Source: Selaginella moellendorffii
Lineage: Eukaryota > Streptophyta > Lycopodiopsida > Selaginellales > Selaginellaceae
Length of the DNA stretch: 64,000 nucleotides
Direction: 5' to 3'
NCBI RefSeq assembly: GCF_000143415.4
Contig: NW_003314283.1
Span: 567,495-631,494 of the forward strand
Shown here: piece after piece, positions 45,647 to 55,870 of the stretch
How the letters are laid out: every line of letters begins with the position of its first letter
Numbering within the stretch: the stretch's first letter is position 1
The notes under the pieces: generated by a model
What the model saw: the letters and a program-made list of their open reading frames with translations, nothing else
Database searches by the model: none
Told to the model about the DNA's origin: nothing
Translations under genes and position numbers: made by a program

Positions 45647-46677
45647 ATGGCGCTGGGCGCGCCCGCGATTTCATTCCATAGAAGCTTGATTCGCTGTAAG
45701 ATCGCGGAGCCGTCGGGAAAGCCAGCGCCAATGGGCCAGAAGACACGATACAAGGATTCAATCTTTGATAGAGCTTTCATGTCCCTCTTTTCCAGGAAGA
45801 TGGAGAGTGCCACAGGTATGGATAAAATTCTGACATGGTTTATATCGTCCTTGTATGATCTAAAGAAATCTGATGTAGGAAGAGCTACCAACAAGCCGGG
45901 ATACGATGGGTTCGTGGATGTATCGCGAGGTGTTCTCAAGGGAAGAACTCCTGTAGAGCAGCGAGCTCTTGTTCGTCAAGTTTTCCTATCAATCATGCCT
46001 CCCGGAGCTCCAGAAACGGTACTATTTATCTATGTGATGGCTGAGCGAACATTGTGATACAGTTTCGAAAGCTATTTCCTCCAACTAAATGGGCTTGCGA
46101 GTTCAATGCTGCGATCACGGTGCCATTTTTCCAGTGGCTAGTAGGACCTTGCGAGGTAAAAAATAGTGTAGATTTGATTTTAGTTTATCAAACTTTTTGA
46201 CAGAGGTTTGAGGTAGAAGTGAATGGGGTGAAACAAAACAGTGGTGTGAAGATTCTGAAATGCAGGTAAGAAATCTACAAAGAAGAAAACTACGCATGTA
46301 AAAATGTGTTTTGCTTTTGATTTCCAGGTATTTAGAGAACAGCTCCTGTGCTGGAATGTGCGTAAATGTGTGTAAAATTCCCACCCAAGATTTATTCACA
46401 AATGACTTTGGACTGCCTCTGACCATGACACCGAGTAAGAGAAGGACTAATATTTTCGATCACTCAGAAAAAAAAATTTGTGTAGATTTTGAGGACATGA
46501 GCTGCGAGATGATCTATGGACTCCAGCCGCCCTCTCTCGAAGAGGATCCAGCATTGAAGCAACCATGTCTTGAACTTTGTAAGTTTTTGTATCAGTTGCT
46601 CACTAATTGCAGTCTTTATTTTGTTAAAAGGTCCAACTTCTACTACAAAGCCAATTTGCACAAAACTTACTCCATAA
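45647..46677 (+). CDS. D27-like carotenoid isomerase (DUF4033), copy 2
   Basis: ATG 45647, seven exons, stop TAA 46675-46677. Landmarks: [76 protein letters not shown] then [46 protein letters not shown] then [34 protein letters not shown] and the tail CLELCPTSTTKPICTKLTP. The exon phases agree with copy 1 throughout, including the last exon, which begins with the GT of a split Cys codon. All family cysteines are present and no stop interrupts the spliced frame. Expected plastid iron-containing 9-cis/all-trans carotenoid isomerase or a paralogue with shifted substrate. The N-terminus is short for a transit peptide (MALGAPAISFHRSLIRCKI). It diverges from copy 1, facing outward. Confidence 0.87.
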
Positions 46678-46759
46678 TAATTATGGTAAAGATTATTTCC
46701 TCATTATAAAGTCATTCTTTGTTTTTACCACTTTCATTGATCACCCTCTTTATTCGCAG

Positions 46760-47830
46760 CCTCGATCCTGGCAAGTCTCAATCACTTTCACTAGAGCCCC
46801 TCTTGAGTTCCCCCTGTTCTGGACCAACACCTCCATGATATCAGCAGGAGTGATCTCAACCTTGGTGATGAGCTCTTTGATCTCCTCAAACTCCTTTTAA
46901 ACTCACTGGGCTGCAAGATCTCAACAGCACCTTGAACACCTCAAATCCACAGTATCCCATGAAAATGTGCCATCCTGCCCGACCAGATCCATCCAGATCC
47001 TCCTTGTGGTTTGTCGTGAATATAATGATCCTTCGGCACAGTGTAAGCCTGCTACTCTCTTCCTCCATTTTCTTGTGTTTCTTTTCGGACTCACCATCCA
47101 TTCCGATGTTAGCTTCCCCTCTTCTTGAGCTCCAGCGAGCAGTTGATGTCCTCGATCATGATGATAGCCTTGTTGGAAATCCCCATGAGCAGCTTCCTCA
47201 AGTCGGCATTGCTCTTCACCTCCGTCAGCTCCATGTCGTAGACATCGTACTGCGTGTAGTTTGCGATGGCAGAGATGAGCGACGACTTCCCAGTCCCTGG
47301 TGGCCCAGATACCTGCACTTCCAAGCTCTCCCAGCTGAAGAATCCCTGCCACCCATGAAGGAGTCCAGGTCCTGGATGATCTTGTTCTTGAGCTCGGGAT
47401 CCAGCGCCAAGCTTGAGAACGTCAAGGCGTGCTTGAAGGCACTGATCTCCACGATCTTCTTGTAAACCCGCTCCATTGAGTGTCCCATGTTGGTGTAGAG
47501 CTGCCAGTCTTGGTTCTGTCGTTTCAAGCTCTCAACTTCCCTCATGTACTCTGGCAAGAGCATATACTTGTGCCTCCTGTGAACTTGGACGACGTACTCT
47601 TGCTGTGTTCCTCCACTTCGATCGTAGTAACTGGGCCGTCCATTGCTGGAGGACTCGGTGACGCTGAAAGTCCAGGAGAATGTGACTCCTTTGAACTTGT
47701 CCTTCACTCCCTTGCCACGGCAATTTGGCTATATAGCGTTCTTCACTCTGGTAAACTGGATTCTGTTTGCTGAGCTTTGGTGTTGGTGTTGGTGAGATGA
47801 GTGACGTAGAGGTCGTAGATCTTGTTGATG
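46760..47830 (-). pseudogene. AAA-type ATPase (AATP1/HSR4, BCS1-like) pseudogene, interrupted by retrotransposon
   Basis: Minus strand. Recognisable pieces: KYMLLPEYMREVESLKRQN, LYTNMG, FKHALTFSSLALDPELKNKI followed by IQDLDSFMGG, Walker A GPPGTGKSSLISAIANY near 47,300, ELTEVKSNADLRKLL, Walker B IIMIEDINCSLELKK, RRIIIFTTNHKEDLD and IFMGYCGFEVFKVLL. These fit the plant mitochondrial/ER-type P-loop AAA family with an AAA_assoc N-domain. It is broken: the frame shifts just before Walker A, where the conserved linker is deleted, and the sequence between KEDLD and the MGYCGFE motif has lost residues. The 5' part is cut off at 47,835 by the gypsy element, and its continuation is expected beyond 54,504. 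Confidence 0.8.
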
Positions 47831-47835
47831 TTGCT

Positions 47836-48060
47836 TGTTAGGCGCCAACTTTGACTACGTGGTCAACATCGGTCAAAGGGAGGCTCAAGGGTATATTAAA
47901 GCATGTTAGGGTAAGGGACTTAACTTACCCTAGGGCTCGCGGCAGCGCAGTGAAGCTTTTGAGGTAGCTCGGGGGTGGTTGGGTGGTGAGGAACCTCAAG
48001 AGGTGGCATAACATAGTCTAGGGCAACTAAATCTTTGTCTTTTTGCCCCGGATCATAACA
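47836..48060 (+). repeat. 5' LTR of the gypsy element
   Basis: 225 bp, TGTTAGGCGCCAAC to GGATCATAACA, with 5-bp inverted termini TGTTA/TAACA. Confidence 0.95.
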
Positions 48061-48061
48061 T

Positions 48062-48073
48062 TGGTATCAAAGG
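48062..48073 (+). other. Primer binding site, initiator tRNA-Met type
   Basis: TGGTATCAAAGG directly after the 5' LTR resembles TGGTATCAGAGC, the complement of the initiator tRNA-Met 3' end used by many plant LTR elements. Confidence 0.8.
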
Positions 48074-48084
48074 AGTTGGTTGCA

Positions 48085-49043
48085 ATGGCTGACCAAGCTG
48101 AACGCTGGAATCCTATTGTCGATGGTAGTGCCGACGATAATGCTGACGAAACTGCAGAGATTTGGACTATTCAAGATGTGGTTCATGAGCTGCAAGCCCT
48201 TAATTGAAATCAGCAAGAGATGCAAGACGAAATGCATGGCATGATGGATACCATATGTGGGCGTGTTGAGGCATTCGAGGCTAGACGGGGTAGCGCTCCA
48301 AGTAAGCCTTCTTTGGTAGATCGACTCAAGATTCCAACCTTTTCCGGTGATGGTGGTGTGGATGAATGTCTCGCTTGGCTAGCTAATGTGAAGAAGTTCT
48401 TGGCTGCTAGAGGAACTCTAGATGTAGAGGCTTTAGTGGCTATTCCGATGGTTTTGCGTGATGCGGGTCTTTGATGGTGGAATTGGCTTGAGGAGTTCCG
48501 TGTTGCGGATAAGAAACCACTAGTGTCTACCATGGATGAGTTTGAGGTTGCTTTTCGTTTACATTTTGCCCTTCATTACGACGTGGAGAATGCTCGTATA
48601 GAACTTCGACATTTCCAACAAGGGAAAATGACGCTCGGGGACTATATTGAGAAGCTTACTCGCTTGATTAGTTGTGTTCCAACGAAGGATCCGGATCAGA
48701 ACAAGTCCTACTTCATTGATGGCCTACATAGTGAGAGCATGCGGCAACACTTGCGTCATTCTCAGCCTACAAAGAGTTTGGAGGAGCTCTTTGATGCCGC
48801 TCGTCAACTTGACAATGACAAGCACAAGTCTCGTAAGCGTTCGCAGAGTCCTTCTGTCGAGAATCGTCATGATGATCGCCATAGACACAAGGATGGGAAC
48901 AAGCATCACAAGTTGAAGTCGGTGGTGACTACCTCGGATGCAAAGGGGTCCAAGAAGCAGAAGTACTTTGTGAAAAATTATAGACAGGGTTGTCATCATT
49001 GCGGCGAACTTGGACATTACAAGGCTGATTGTTTGCATGTAAG
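48085..49043 (+). pseudogene. gag of the gypsy element, with in-frame stops
   Basis: Starts ATG GCT GAC. Contains the retrotransposon gag domain (LKIPTFSGDGGVDECLAWLA, ELRHFQQGKMTLGDYIEKLT), a basic Arg/His/Lys region and a CCHC zinc knuckle, CHHCGELGHYKADC. Two in-frame stops are visible, near 48,207 and 48,472. Gag forms the virus-like particle core. This copy is non-functional. Confidence 0.85.
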
Positions 49044-50154
49044 CAACTAAATTTTTCATTCTACTTTAGTCACTTAACCACACCACTGACCACTTGGAGG
49101 AGTCTCATTCACAATCTCCATAAGTCCAATTCAGGATTTGGGACTTGCTAGCCCCGAGAATGGCATCCATGCCACTCAACATTTGCACTTGGTCCAAGTG
49201 CTCCACGTGTCCGATCCCATGACCGACACTCAAAGGTACCACCGACATAGCAGCCCGTTACGCTAAGGCCATGCCCAATCACCTTTGCCACACTGGTAGT
49301 CCAATACCACTTGCATCACCGTCTTGGCTCTCCAAGACTAGGCAAACCATCCGTGAGTGGTCATCTCAGATCCACTCCTTAGCATCCTTAGGATGCCCAC
49401 CGACAAGGGAAATAGCCTTCCCCAATATCCCTCTGCCAGTCCCCACTAAGTCCCTTTCTGCCCCTGGCCGTGTTTGCCAACACTGCCACTAGATCGAGAC
49501 CCACAGGCCCGACCACTAAGTCCCACGGTCCTCTGGGACTTCCTCACCACACGACTGTGTCCTTGGTCACTACCCTAGAGGACTGCTCCTCTTCCTTTCC
49601 ACAGTCTGGGCCTTTGGGACAACATTTCGGAACACCGTGGCCTTATGCGAGCCACCTGGGTACTCTCCTCGCCTTCTGCCCTTGGGTGCTCTAGCCATGG
49701 GCTTAGAGCGGGTTCCATTGAGCCACACCAGGTATCCAAGTAGGTAGTGCCACCCACACTTGGACTGGGAGCATCGGCCAGTCGATCTCCCGGGGGAACT
49801 AGAGCCAGCTCTTGAACACTTCACCAAGCTACCCCGCTTGTCGGTCCGTGTTCACTCTAGTCTTGGACTTCCCAGTGGGCAGCTCATCACCCAACACTGG
49901 GTCCGGCCTTCCTGGGCCAAACTGGCCTTTCCTGGCCAAACTGGCTCCACTGCAATCCTCCCCCTACTATACTTTTGGAGCTCACCAAACCCCCCAGGGT
50001 CTGGGAGACGAACGCTTTGGGCTTTCACCCTCTCAGACTCGAACTTGGACTCGAACTTGGACTCGGACTCGGACTCGGACTCGGACTCGGACTCGGACTC
50101 GGGCTCGGGCTCGGTCTCGGCTTCGGCCTCGGTCTCGGTCTCGGTCCCGATCTT

Positions 50155-50188
<34 letters not shown>

Positions 50189-50847
50189 CCGGTCTCGGTC
50201 TCGACTTCGGACTCCATCTCGGACTCCGTCTCGGACTCCATCTCGGACTCCATCTCGGGTCCATCTCGGACTCCATCTCGGGTCCATCTCGGACTCCATT
50301 TCGGGTCCATCTTGGACTCCATCTCGGGTCCATCTCGGACTCCATCTCGGACTCCATTTCAAGTCTATCTCGGGTCCACCTCGGACTCCATCTCGGACTC
50401 CATCTCAGACTCCATTTCGGGTCCATCTCGGGTCCACCTCGGACTCCATCTCGGACTCCGTCTCGGACTCCATCTCGGGTCCATCTCGGACTCCACTTCG
50501 GACTCCAACTCAGGTCCATCTCGGACTCCACTTCGGACTCCAACTCGAGTCCATCTTGGACACTTCCACGTGTCATGTATTGGTCCTTTTGGGTCCCTTT
50601 TTGGAGCCTCGGTTTTTGCTCGCTTCGTGCTCGTTCCTCGAGCACTTCGTTAGGAGTTCCACTCCCGCTCTTGACTTTTCAAGTCGGAGCTTTTGGTCCA
50701 AACGTGTTACACTCGTTTGGCTCTCGCTTCAGCCACTACCACGTGGCACCCTTCCGGCTCCACTTTGGGGCCTAGGGATTTTGTGTCTCACACTGCAATT
50801 GAAGAACAAGTAGCAGGATAAGTAGAATGGCCAATCTTCTTCTCACG
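49044..50847 (+). mobile_element. Nested insertion of 1.8 kb between gag and protease
   Basis: Foreign sequence splits the gag zinc knuckle from the protease. Both junctions carry GTAAG (49039-49043 and 50848-50852), a likely 5-bp target duplication. Insert plus one duplication equals 1,809 bp, so the element's frame reads straight across when they are set aside. The insert has no conserved frame. It contains CACGTG-type motifs, a block at 49,960-50,030 related to the repeat at 21.6 kb, and the hexamer array. Its ends (CAACTAAAT and TTCTCACG) are neither TG..CA nor inverted repeats, so the element class is unclear. Confidence 0.7.
50036..50560. repeat. Degenerate hexamer array, GGACTC / GGTCTC / ATCTCG units
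   Basis: About 525 bp of CTCGG-based hexamers: (GGACTC)n, then (GGTCTC)n, then longer units of the type CATCTCGGACTC and CATCTCGGGTC. Because the unit is six bases without stops, several frames on both strands stay open and spell dipeptide repeats (DS, RT, GL, ES, PS). These are not genes. Confidence 0.95.
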
Positions 50848-50852
50848 GTAAG

Positions 50853-53800
50853 TCGGATATTAAAAAGTTGCAAACTTTGCAGCTTGAGGATGAGGAGAAC
50901 GACTCGGAGGAAGCGACTTTCGATCGTTGCTCGTCAACTCAACTGTGTGTGGAACAAGATGGAGCTCGAGGATACGCGTGAATCAGCTTTAATGCTGGAG
51001 GGCATGTTCCGTGGCAATCCAATGCGGATTTTACTGGATAGTGGGAGCAATGACAACTTTGTTTCGGCAAAGTTTGTTGCGGAGCATGGCCTGGTCACAC
51101 GCGGTGTTCTTCCATACACAGTGGAGGGTGCACCTACCTTTACTCAGCATTTCGATGCTTGTGTCGAGGGGCTGGAAGTGTTGGTTGGCAAAACCACACT
51201 TGTGGAGATTTTTTATCTCGCGGATATCCATCGTGTGGATCTCATTCTTGGGATGCCATGGTTGGTGAAGGTGGATCCAAAGATAAAGTGGAGCATTAAG
51301 TGTATCTCGTTGGAGTATGGTAGCGTTAAAGATGTGTGGTTTGGCGAGGGCATTCAACCACTAGTTGTTATGCTCTCTACTACATCTTTAAAGCGGGCTT
51401 GTCGTAATGGAAAAGCACTTTTGAGTTACTTGCTGTTTGTTCGTGACTTGGGCGACCAAGGCACGTGTGGGGGAGAAGCAACAGTATGGGATGTACTAGA
51501 CGAGTTTTTTGATGTTTTTCCACATGAACTTCTGCATGGGTTGCCTCCATTACGAGGTGTGAAGTATGGGATTACATTGGAGCTGGGGACACGGCCCATT
51601 TACCGGCGTCCATTCCAGTTAAGTTATGCGGAGGAGCAAGAAGTTCAATGACAAGCCAAGGAGTTACTTGAGTTTGGATTTATTCAGCCAAGTAAGTCTC
51701 TGTTTGGTGCTCCGATCTTGCTTGTGAAGAAGAAGGACGGTTCAATGTGAATGTGTATTGACTACTGCGCTTTGAACAAGAAGACAGTGAAGGATAAGAT
51801 GCCGATGCCATGTGTGGATGATATCCTGGACAAGTTTGGTGAAGCACGAGTGTTTACCAAGATTGATATAAGGAGTGGATATCATTAGATTGCAATAGAT
51901 GATGCATCTATTTCTAAGACGGCATTCAACACAAGCTTCGGACATTTTGAGTTTACAGTTATGCCGTTTGGTTTGATGAATGCACCTGCCACATTTACTC
52001 GGTTGATGACGGAAGTATTTGGGCGTTATCTTCATGAGTTTGTGGAGATTTTCTTGGATGATATTATTGTTTTTAGCAAGAATATGGAGGAGCATAGGGT
52101 GCATTTGCGCAAGGTTCTTTTGCTACTTCGAGACAACAAACTTTATGCGAAGAAGAGCAAATGTGAATTTGCAAAGTCGGAGGTGGAATATCTAGGCCAT
52201 ATTGTGACATCTAAGGGTGTCAAAACGGATCCAAGGAAGGTGGCTGTAGTGGAAAACTGACCTACACTGACTACAGTGGCCGAGTTGCACAGTTTTCTTG
52301 GTATGGCTAATTACTACTGACATTTCCAGCATAAGTTTGCAGAGGTGGCTATTCCTTTGACGCAGTTATTACGCAAGTAGGTGCAATTCGAGTGGAAGAA
52401 GCCACAAGAGGAGAGTTTTGTGGCACTGAAACGATTGTTGAGCGAGACTCCAGTGCTTCGCATTGCTGATCCATCGAAACCTTACGAGGTGACATGCGAT
52501 GCGAGTAGTTATGCATTGGGAGGAGTTCTCATGCAAGAGGGATAGACTATTGCATATAAGAGTCGAACTTTGAATTCCGCGGAGCAACGCTATTCCACAT
52601 ATAAACAAGAGCTACTTTTTATTGTTCATGCTTTGCGGATGTGGCGGCACTATCTTTATGGTGCAGTGTTCATAGTGTTGACAGATCACAAACCATTTGT
52701 GTATCTTTTCACACAGAAGGAGTTGAATACTAGGCAAGCTTGTTGGATGGTCAAACTCATGGAGTTTGGGGAGTTTCCTATTGAGCATCGTCTGGGAAAA
52801 TCAAATGTGGTGGCAGATGCTTTATCTCGTGTTCATCATGTGACGACGTTACAACAACGATTTTGTTATCATTTGAGTAAGGTGGTCAGCAAGTTTGGGT
52901 AGTTAGTTGAGCATGCTCATGCTTAGGATGCTGAGGTGGCCTCTTTGCGAGCCCAGATGGAAGCCCCTTTCTCATTGGTGGATGGGATTCTCTACTACAA
53001 TGGCCGTGTATATTTGCCACGGGTGGATATGTTAATTACTCAAGTTTTATTCCACTATCATGATCGTCCAGAGGCCGGTCATTTTGGGGGGAAGAAGACA
53101 TATGAGTTGATTAAGCGCAACTTTTATTAGAGGAATAGGAAGGTTAATATCCTCAAGTATTGTAAATCATGTGAGCTTTGTCAGCGGGTTAAGGTGCCAC
53201 AGGAGAAGCTGGGGGGACTTTTGCAACCTTTACTTATTCCTCAGAGCCGTTGGTGTAATATCTTTATAGACTTCATCACTTGTTTGCCACAAACACAGAG
53301 GCAAAAGGAGCAAGTATGGGTTATAGTGGATCGGTTGACGAAGTATATGCAGTTGTTGGCTCTTTGGAAGACTGTCACTGCCTCAAACTTGGTTGCAGTT
53401 TACTTGGAGAAGGTTTTTTCTGATTTTGGTTTGCCAAAGGACATCATTAGTGATTGAGATTCAAAGTTCACCAGTGGATTTTGGAAAAGTTTTGCAAAGG
53501 CTATGCAAGTGACTTTGAAACTCTCAAGTGGAGATCATCCTTAGATGGATGGGCAAACTGAGCGTGTAAATCAGGTGGTGGAGGATATGCTACGTTGTAG
53601 CATTCGTCAAAGGCAAGGACAGTGGGATTTATATCTTCCATTGGTGCAATTTGCTTATAACAATAGCCAACACAGTGGAACCAAACTAAGTCCTTACTTT
53701 GCTATGTTTGGAAGGCATCCTCGAACAGCAGTGGAATTGGGATTGCATATGAGTAAGGACGTTCAAGATAAGCTTGATTCTGAGGCAACTAATCTAGCCA

Positions 53801-54060
53801 CAGAACTTGATGAGATTCTGGTGGTGTGCAAATGGAATTTGCAAGTAGCTCAGGATAGAGCGGAGAAGTTTGCCAATGAGCATCACCAATTCCGGGAATA
53901 TAAGGTGGGTGATCTCGTCTTTGTGCGAGTGATTTTTCCGTCAAGTGAGCGGCGGAACACCTTGGTGCCTTTACAAACAGGGAAGAGTGATAAACTTTCC
54001 TATTGATATGCTAGTCCATATGAAGTGCTGGAGTGCATTGGTAAAGCGCTTATCGGGTGC
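50853..54060 (+). pseudogene. pol of the gypsy element (protease, RT, RNase H, integrase) with many stops
   Basis: Protease: ILLDSGSNDNFVSAKF near 51,030. Reverse transcriptase: [41 protein letters not shown] and the catalytic FLDDIIVFSKN near 52,050. RNase H: VTCDASSYALGGVLMQEG and LTDHKPFVYLF. Integrase: an H-H-C-C zinc-binding region ending CKSCELCQRV, the core FIDFITCLPQ with VIVDRLTKY, then MDGQTERVNQVVEDMLR, and a C-terminal VGDLVFVRV. No chromodomain is evident. At least 13 in-frame stops interrupt it. Confidence 0.9.
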
Positions 54061-54250
54061 GGCTGCCAGCTGGGGTGAAAATTCATCCGGTATTTTATGT
54101 TAGCCAATTGAAAAGTGTACTATCTCGGAGTGATGGGCCCAATGCCTCCTTGATGTATACAGCTGTGAAAGATGGACCAGGAGCTTGAGTAGGGTTTCCC
54201 TAGAAAGGGTGATCACCGGTACAACTCGTCCTTGGGACAAGGACTTTGTT

Positions 54251-54265
54251 GGGGGGGGGGAAGAA
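54251..54265 (+). other. Polypurine tract
   Basis: Ten G followed by AAGAA immediately precedes the 3' LTR, as required for plus-strand priming. Confidence 0.85.
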
Positions 54266-54266
54266 T

Positions 54267-54499
54267 TGTTAAGCGCCAGCTTTAACTACGTGGTCAACGT
54301 CGGTCAAAGGGAGGCTCAAGGGTATATTAAGGCATGTTAGGGTAAGGGACTTAACCTACCCTAGGGCTCACAGTGGAGCGGTGGTGTAGTGGAGCTTTTG
54401 AGGTAGCTCGGGGGTGGTTGGGTGGTGAAGAACTTCAAAAGGTGGCATAGCATAGTCTAGGGCAACTAAATCTTTGTCTTTTTATACCGGATTATAACA
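54267..54499 (+). repeat. 3' LTR of the gypsy element
   Basis: 233 bp, TGTTAAGCGCCAGC to GGATTATAACA, followed by target duplication TTGCT. Confidence 0.95.
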
Positions 54500-54504
54500 T
54501 TGCT

Positions 54505-54925
54505 AGATTGAGAGCTCAGTATCCCACCCAAGCCAAGTTACAAACCTCTTGAGCTTGAACTCCAAACGGACCCAGACGTCCATCTATCTGGTTGAGGACC
54601 ATGATGAAGCCCAGATGGGAGAACTACCCCACTGCCAGTGCCATCTTGCTCGGTTGCTTCTGCTGTGAGAATGAGAAGAATCTGACCTTGCAGCCTCACT
54701 CTTTATTTGCCTGAAGGTCAAGCCAAAACGAAGCCACCTCCCGCAAATGCGAATTGTTAGTCTCGTGCTGCTGACGAGATGAAAAATACCTTCTTTAACA
54801 TTAAGGAGCCCAAGGCAAACGACATGAGGCGTTGAAATGAGCTCCAGAACCTTCCCTGCGACCATTATTTGCGTAGATCCACTGACAATTGTGCAATCTA
54901 AAAAAAAACTAGATTCCGCCACAGC
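54505..54925 (-). pseudogene. Possible 5' part of the interrupted AAA-ATPase gene
   Basis: By the target duplication, this flank was contiguous with 47,830 before the gypsy insertion, so on the minus strand it should hold the 5' end of the AAA pseudogene. Frames WVRLEFKLKRFVTWLGWDTE on this side and NINKIYDLYVTHLTNTNTKA on the other side fit a continuous coding region, but I do not recognise the AAA_assoc N-domain with confidence. A second minus-strand frame (54,584-54,922, 112 codons) is open and unassigned. Confidence 0.4.
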
Positions 54926-55061
54926 GTATATTATACATCAAACGCTAGGAACCATTGAAAGCCTCCATAGCCTCAAAAGAATCAACAAACAAAAATACAA
55001 TCACCGTGTGGCATCCTAATCAATTAGTGGAATCTTTACAGAATCTCTAATAAAGAACAAT

Positions 55062-55730
55062 TCATCGAGTCCATAGTTCTCGCAGCTCCAAATCTACGTT
55101 CAAAGAGGAACTTCTGAAAACATCAATCTTCTCGTACTGGGTGTCATTTGTGTGGGTGGGATCTTTACACACATTTACGCACTGTTCTCTAGATACCTGG
55201 AAAAGTATTTTTACATCATGCTTAGACGGAGTGAAACAAAACAACAGTGTGAAGATTCTTAAATGCAGGTAAAATCTACAAAGACAAAACTATTCAGTGC
55301 GCCGCAAGCACAAGGACGCCCTAGCAGCACCTTGAGCACCTTTCAATGCTAGGGCGCTTAACCATCTACTTCAAACCGCTGTAAAAAAAAGGATATAGAA
55401 AAGAGCAAAGTAGGATAAAATCTAGAGTGTTTTTTTACCTTGCACTACTACCCACTGGAAAACTGACACCGTGATTGCAGCACTGAGCTCACACGCCCAC
55501 TTAGTTGGATGAAATAGCTTTTGAAACTATATCACATTGGATCATTCATATTATAGATAAAACCCAGCAAAATCTTTGATACCGTTTCTGAAGGCATGAT
55601 GGATAGGAGAAACTCACGAACAAAAGCTCGCTGCTCCACAGGAGTTCTTTCCCGAAGAACACCTCGCGATAACTAGCTCTTCCTACATTATACATACAAG
55701 AACAATGTAAACCATGTAAGAATCTTGGCA
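55062..55730 (-). pseudogene. D27-like degenerate copy 3, with an inverted exon
   Basis: Minus-strand remnants matching the intact D27-like genes: first half at 55,430-55,730 (GAGCAGCGAGCTTTTGTTCG and TCCTATCCATCATGCC, PPTKW exon remains near 55,500) and the Cys-rich exon remains at 55,075-55,200. The short VNGVKQ-type exon (55,225-55,270, GGAGTGAAACAAAACAACAG) is present in the opposite orientation. Stops, deletions and this inversion make it non-functional. Confidence 0.75.
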
Positions 55731-55830
55731 CGTGAACACCATTGAATCTTTGGTAGATTCAATCCGGATTCCGAAAGAGCACACAAAGAAAGGAAGATTC
55801 AAAAAAGAGGAAGAATTAATCCACAAGCAT

Positions 55831-55870
55831 GGCGCCACAAGGTTAAGAACCTCAACTGAGCTGGGTGGCC
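55831..55870 (-). pseudogene. tRNA-Lys remnant upstream of D27 copy 3
   Basis: Minus strand: GGCCACCCAGCTCAGTTG followed by AGGTTCTTAACCTTGTGG keeps the D-arm start and the anticodon loop CTTAA of the tRNA-Lys(CTT), but about 12 bases between them and the whole T-arm are lost. Position upstream of the D27 remnant matches the two intact modules. Confidence 0.65.

Larger units (their letters stand above)
47836..54499 (+). mobile_element. Complete but inactive Ty3/gypsy LTR retrotransposon
   Basis: 6,664 bp element with LTRs of 225 and 233 bp that begin TGTTA and end TAACA, flanked by the 5-bp target duplication TTGCT (47831-47835 and 54500-54504). Order inside: PBS for initiator tRNA-Met, gag with zinc knuckle, a nested insertion, protease, reverse transcriptase, RNase H, integrase, polypurine tract. 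Protease-RT-RNaseH-integrase order defines Ty3/gypsy. I count about 15 in-frame stop codons in gag and pol, so it cannot move on its own. The two LTRs differ at about a dozen positions plus one indel, nearly all transitions. Confidence 0.95.

Noticed and set aside
49760-50813. Long overlapping frames of DS, RT, GL and ES dipeptide repeats on both strands
   Set aside because: They are produced by a stop-free hexamer array, have no conserved domain, and lie inside a transposon insertion.
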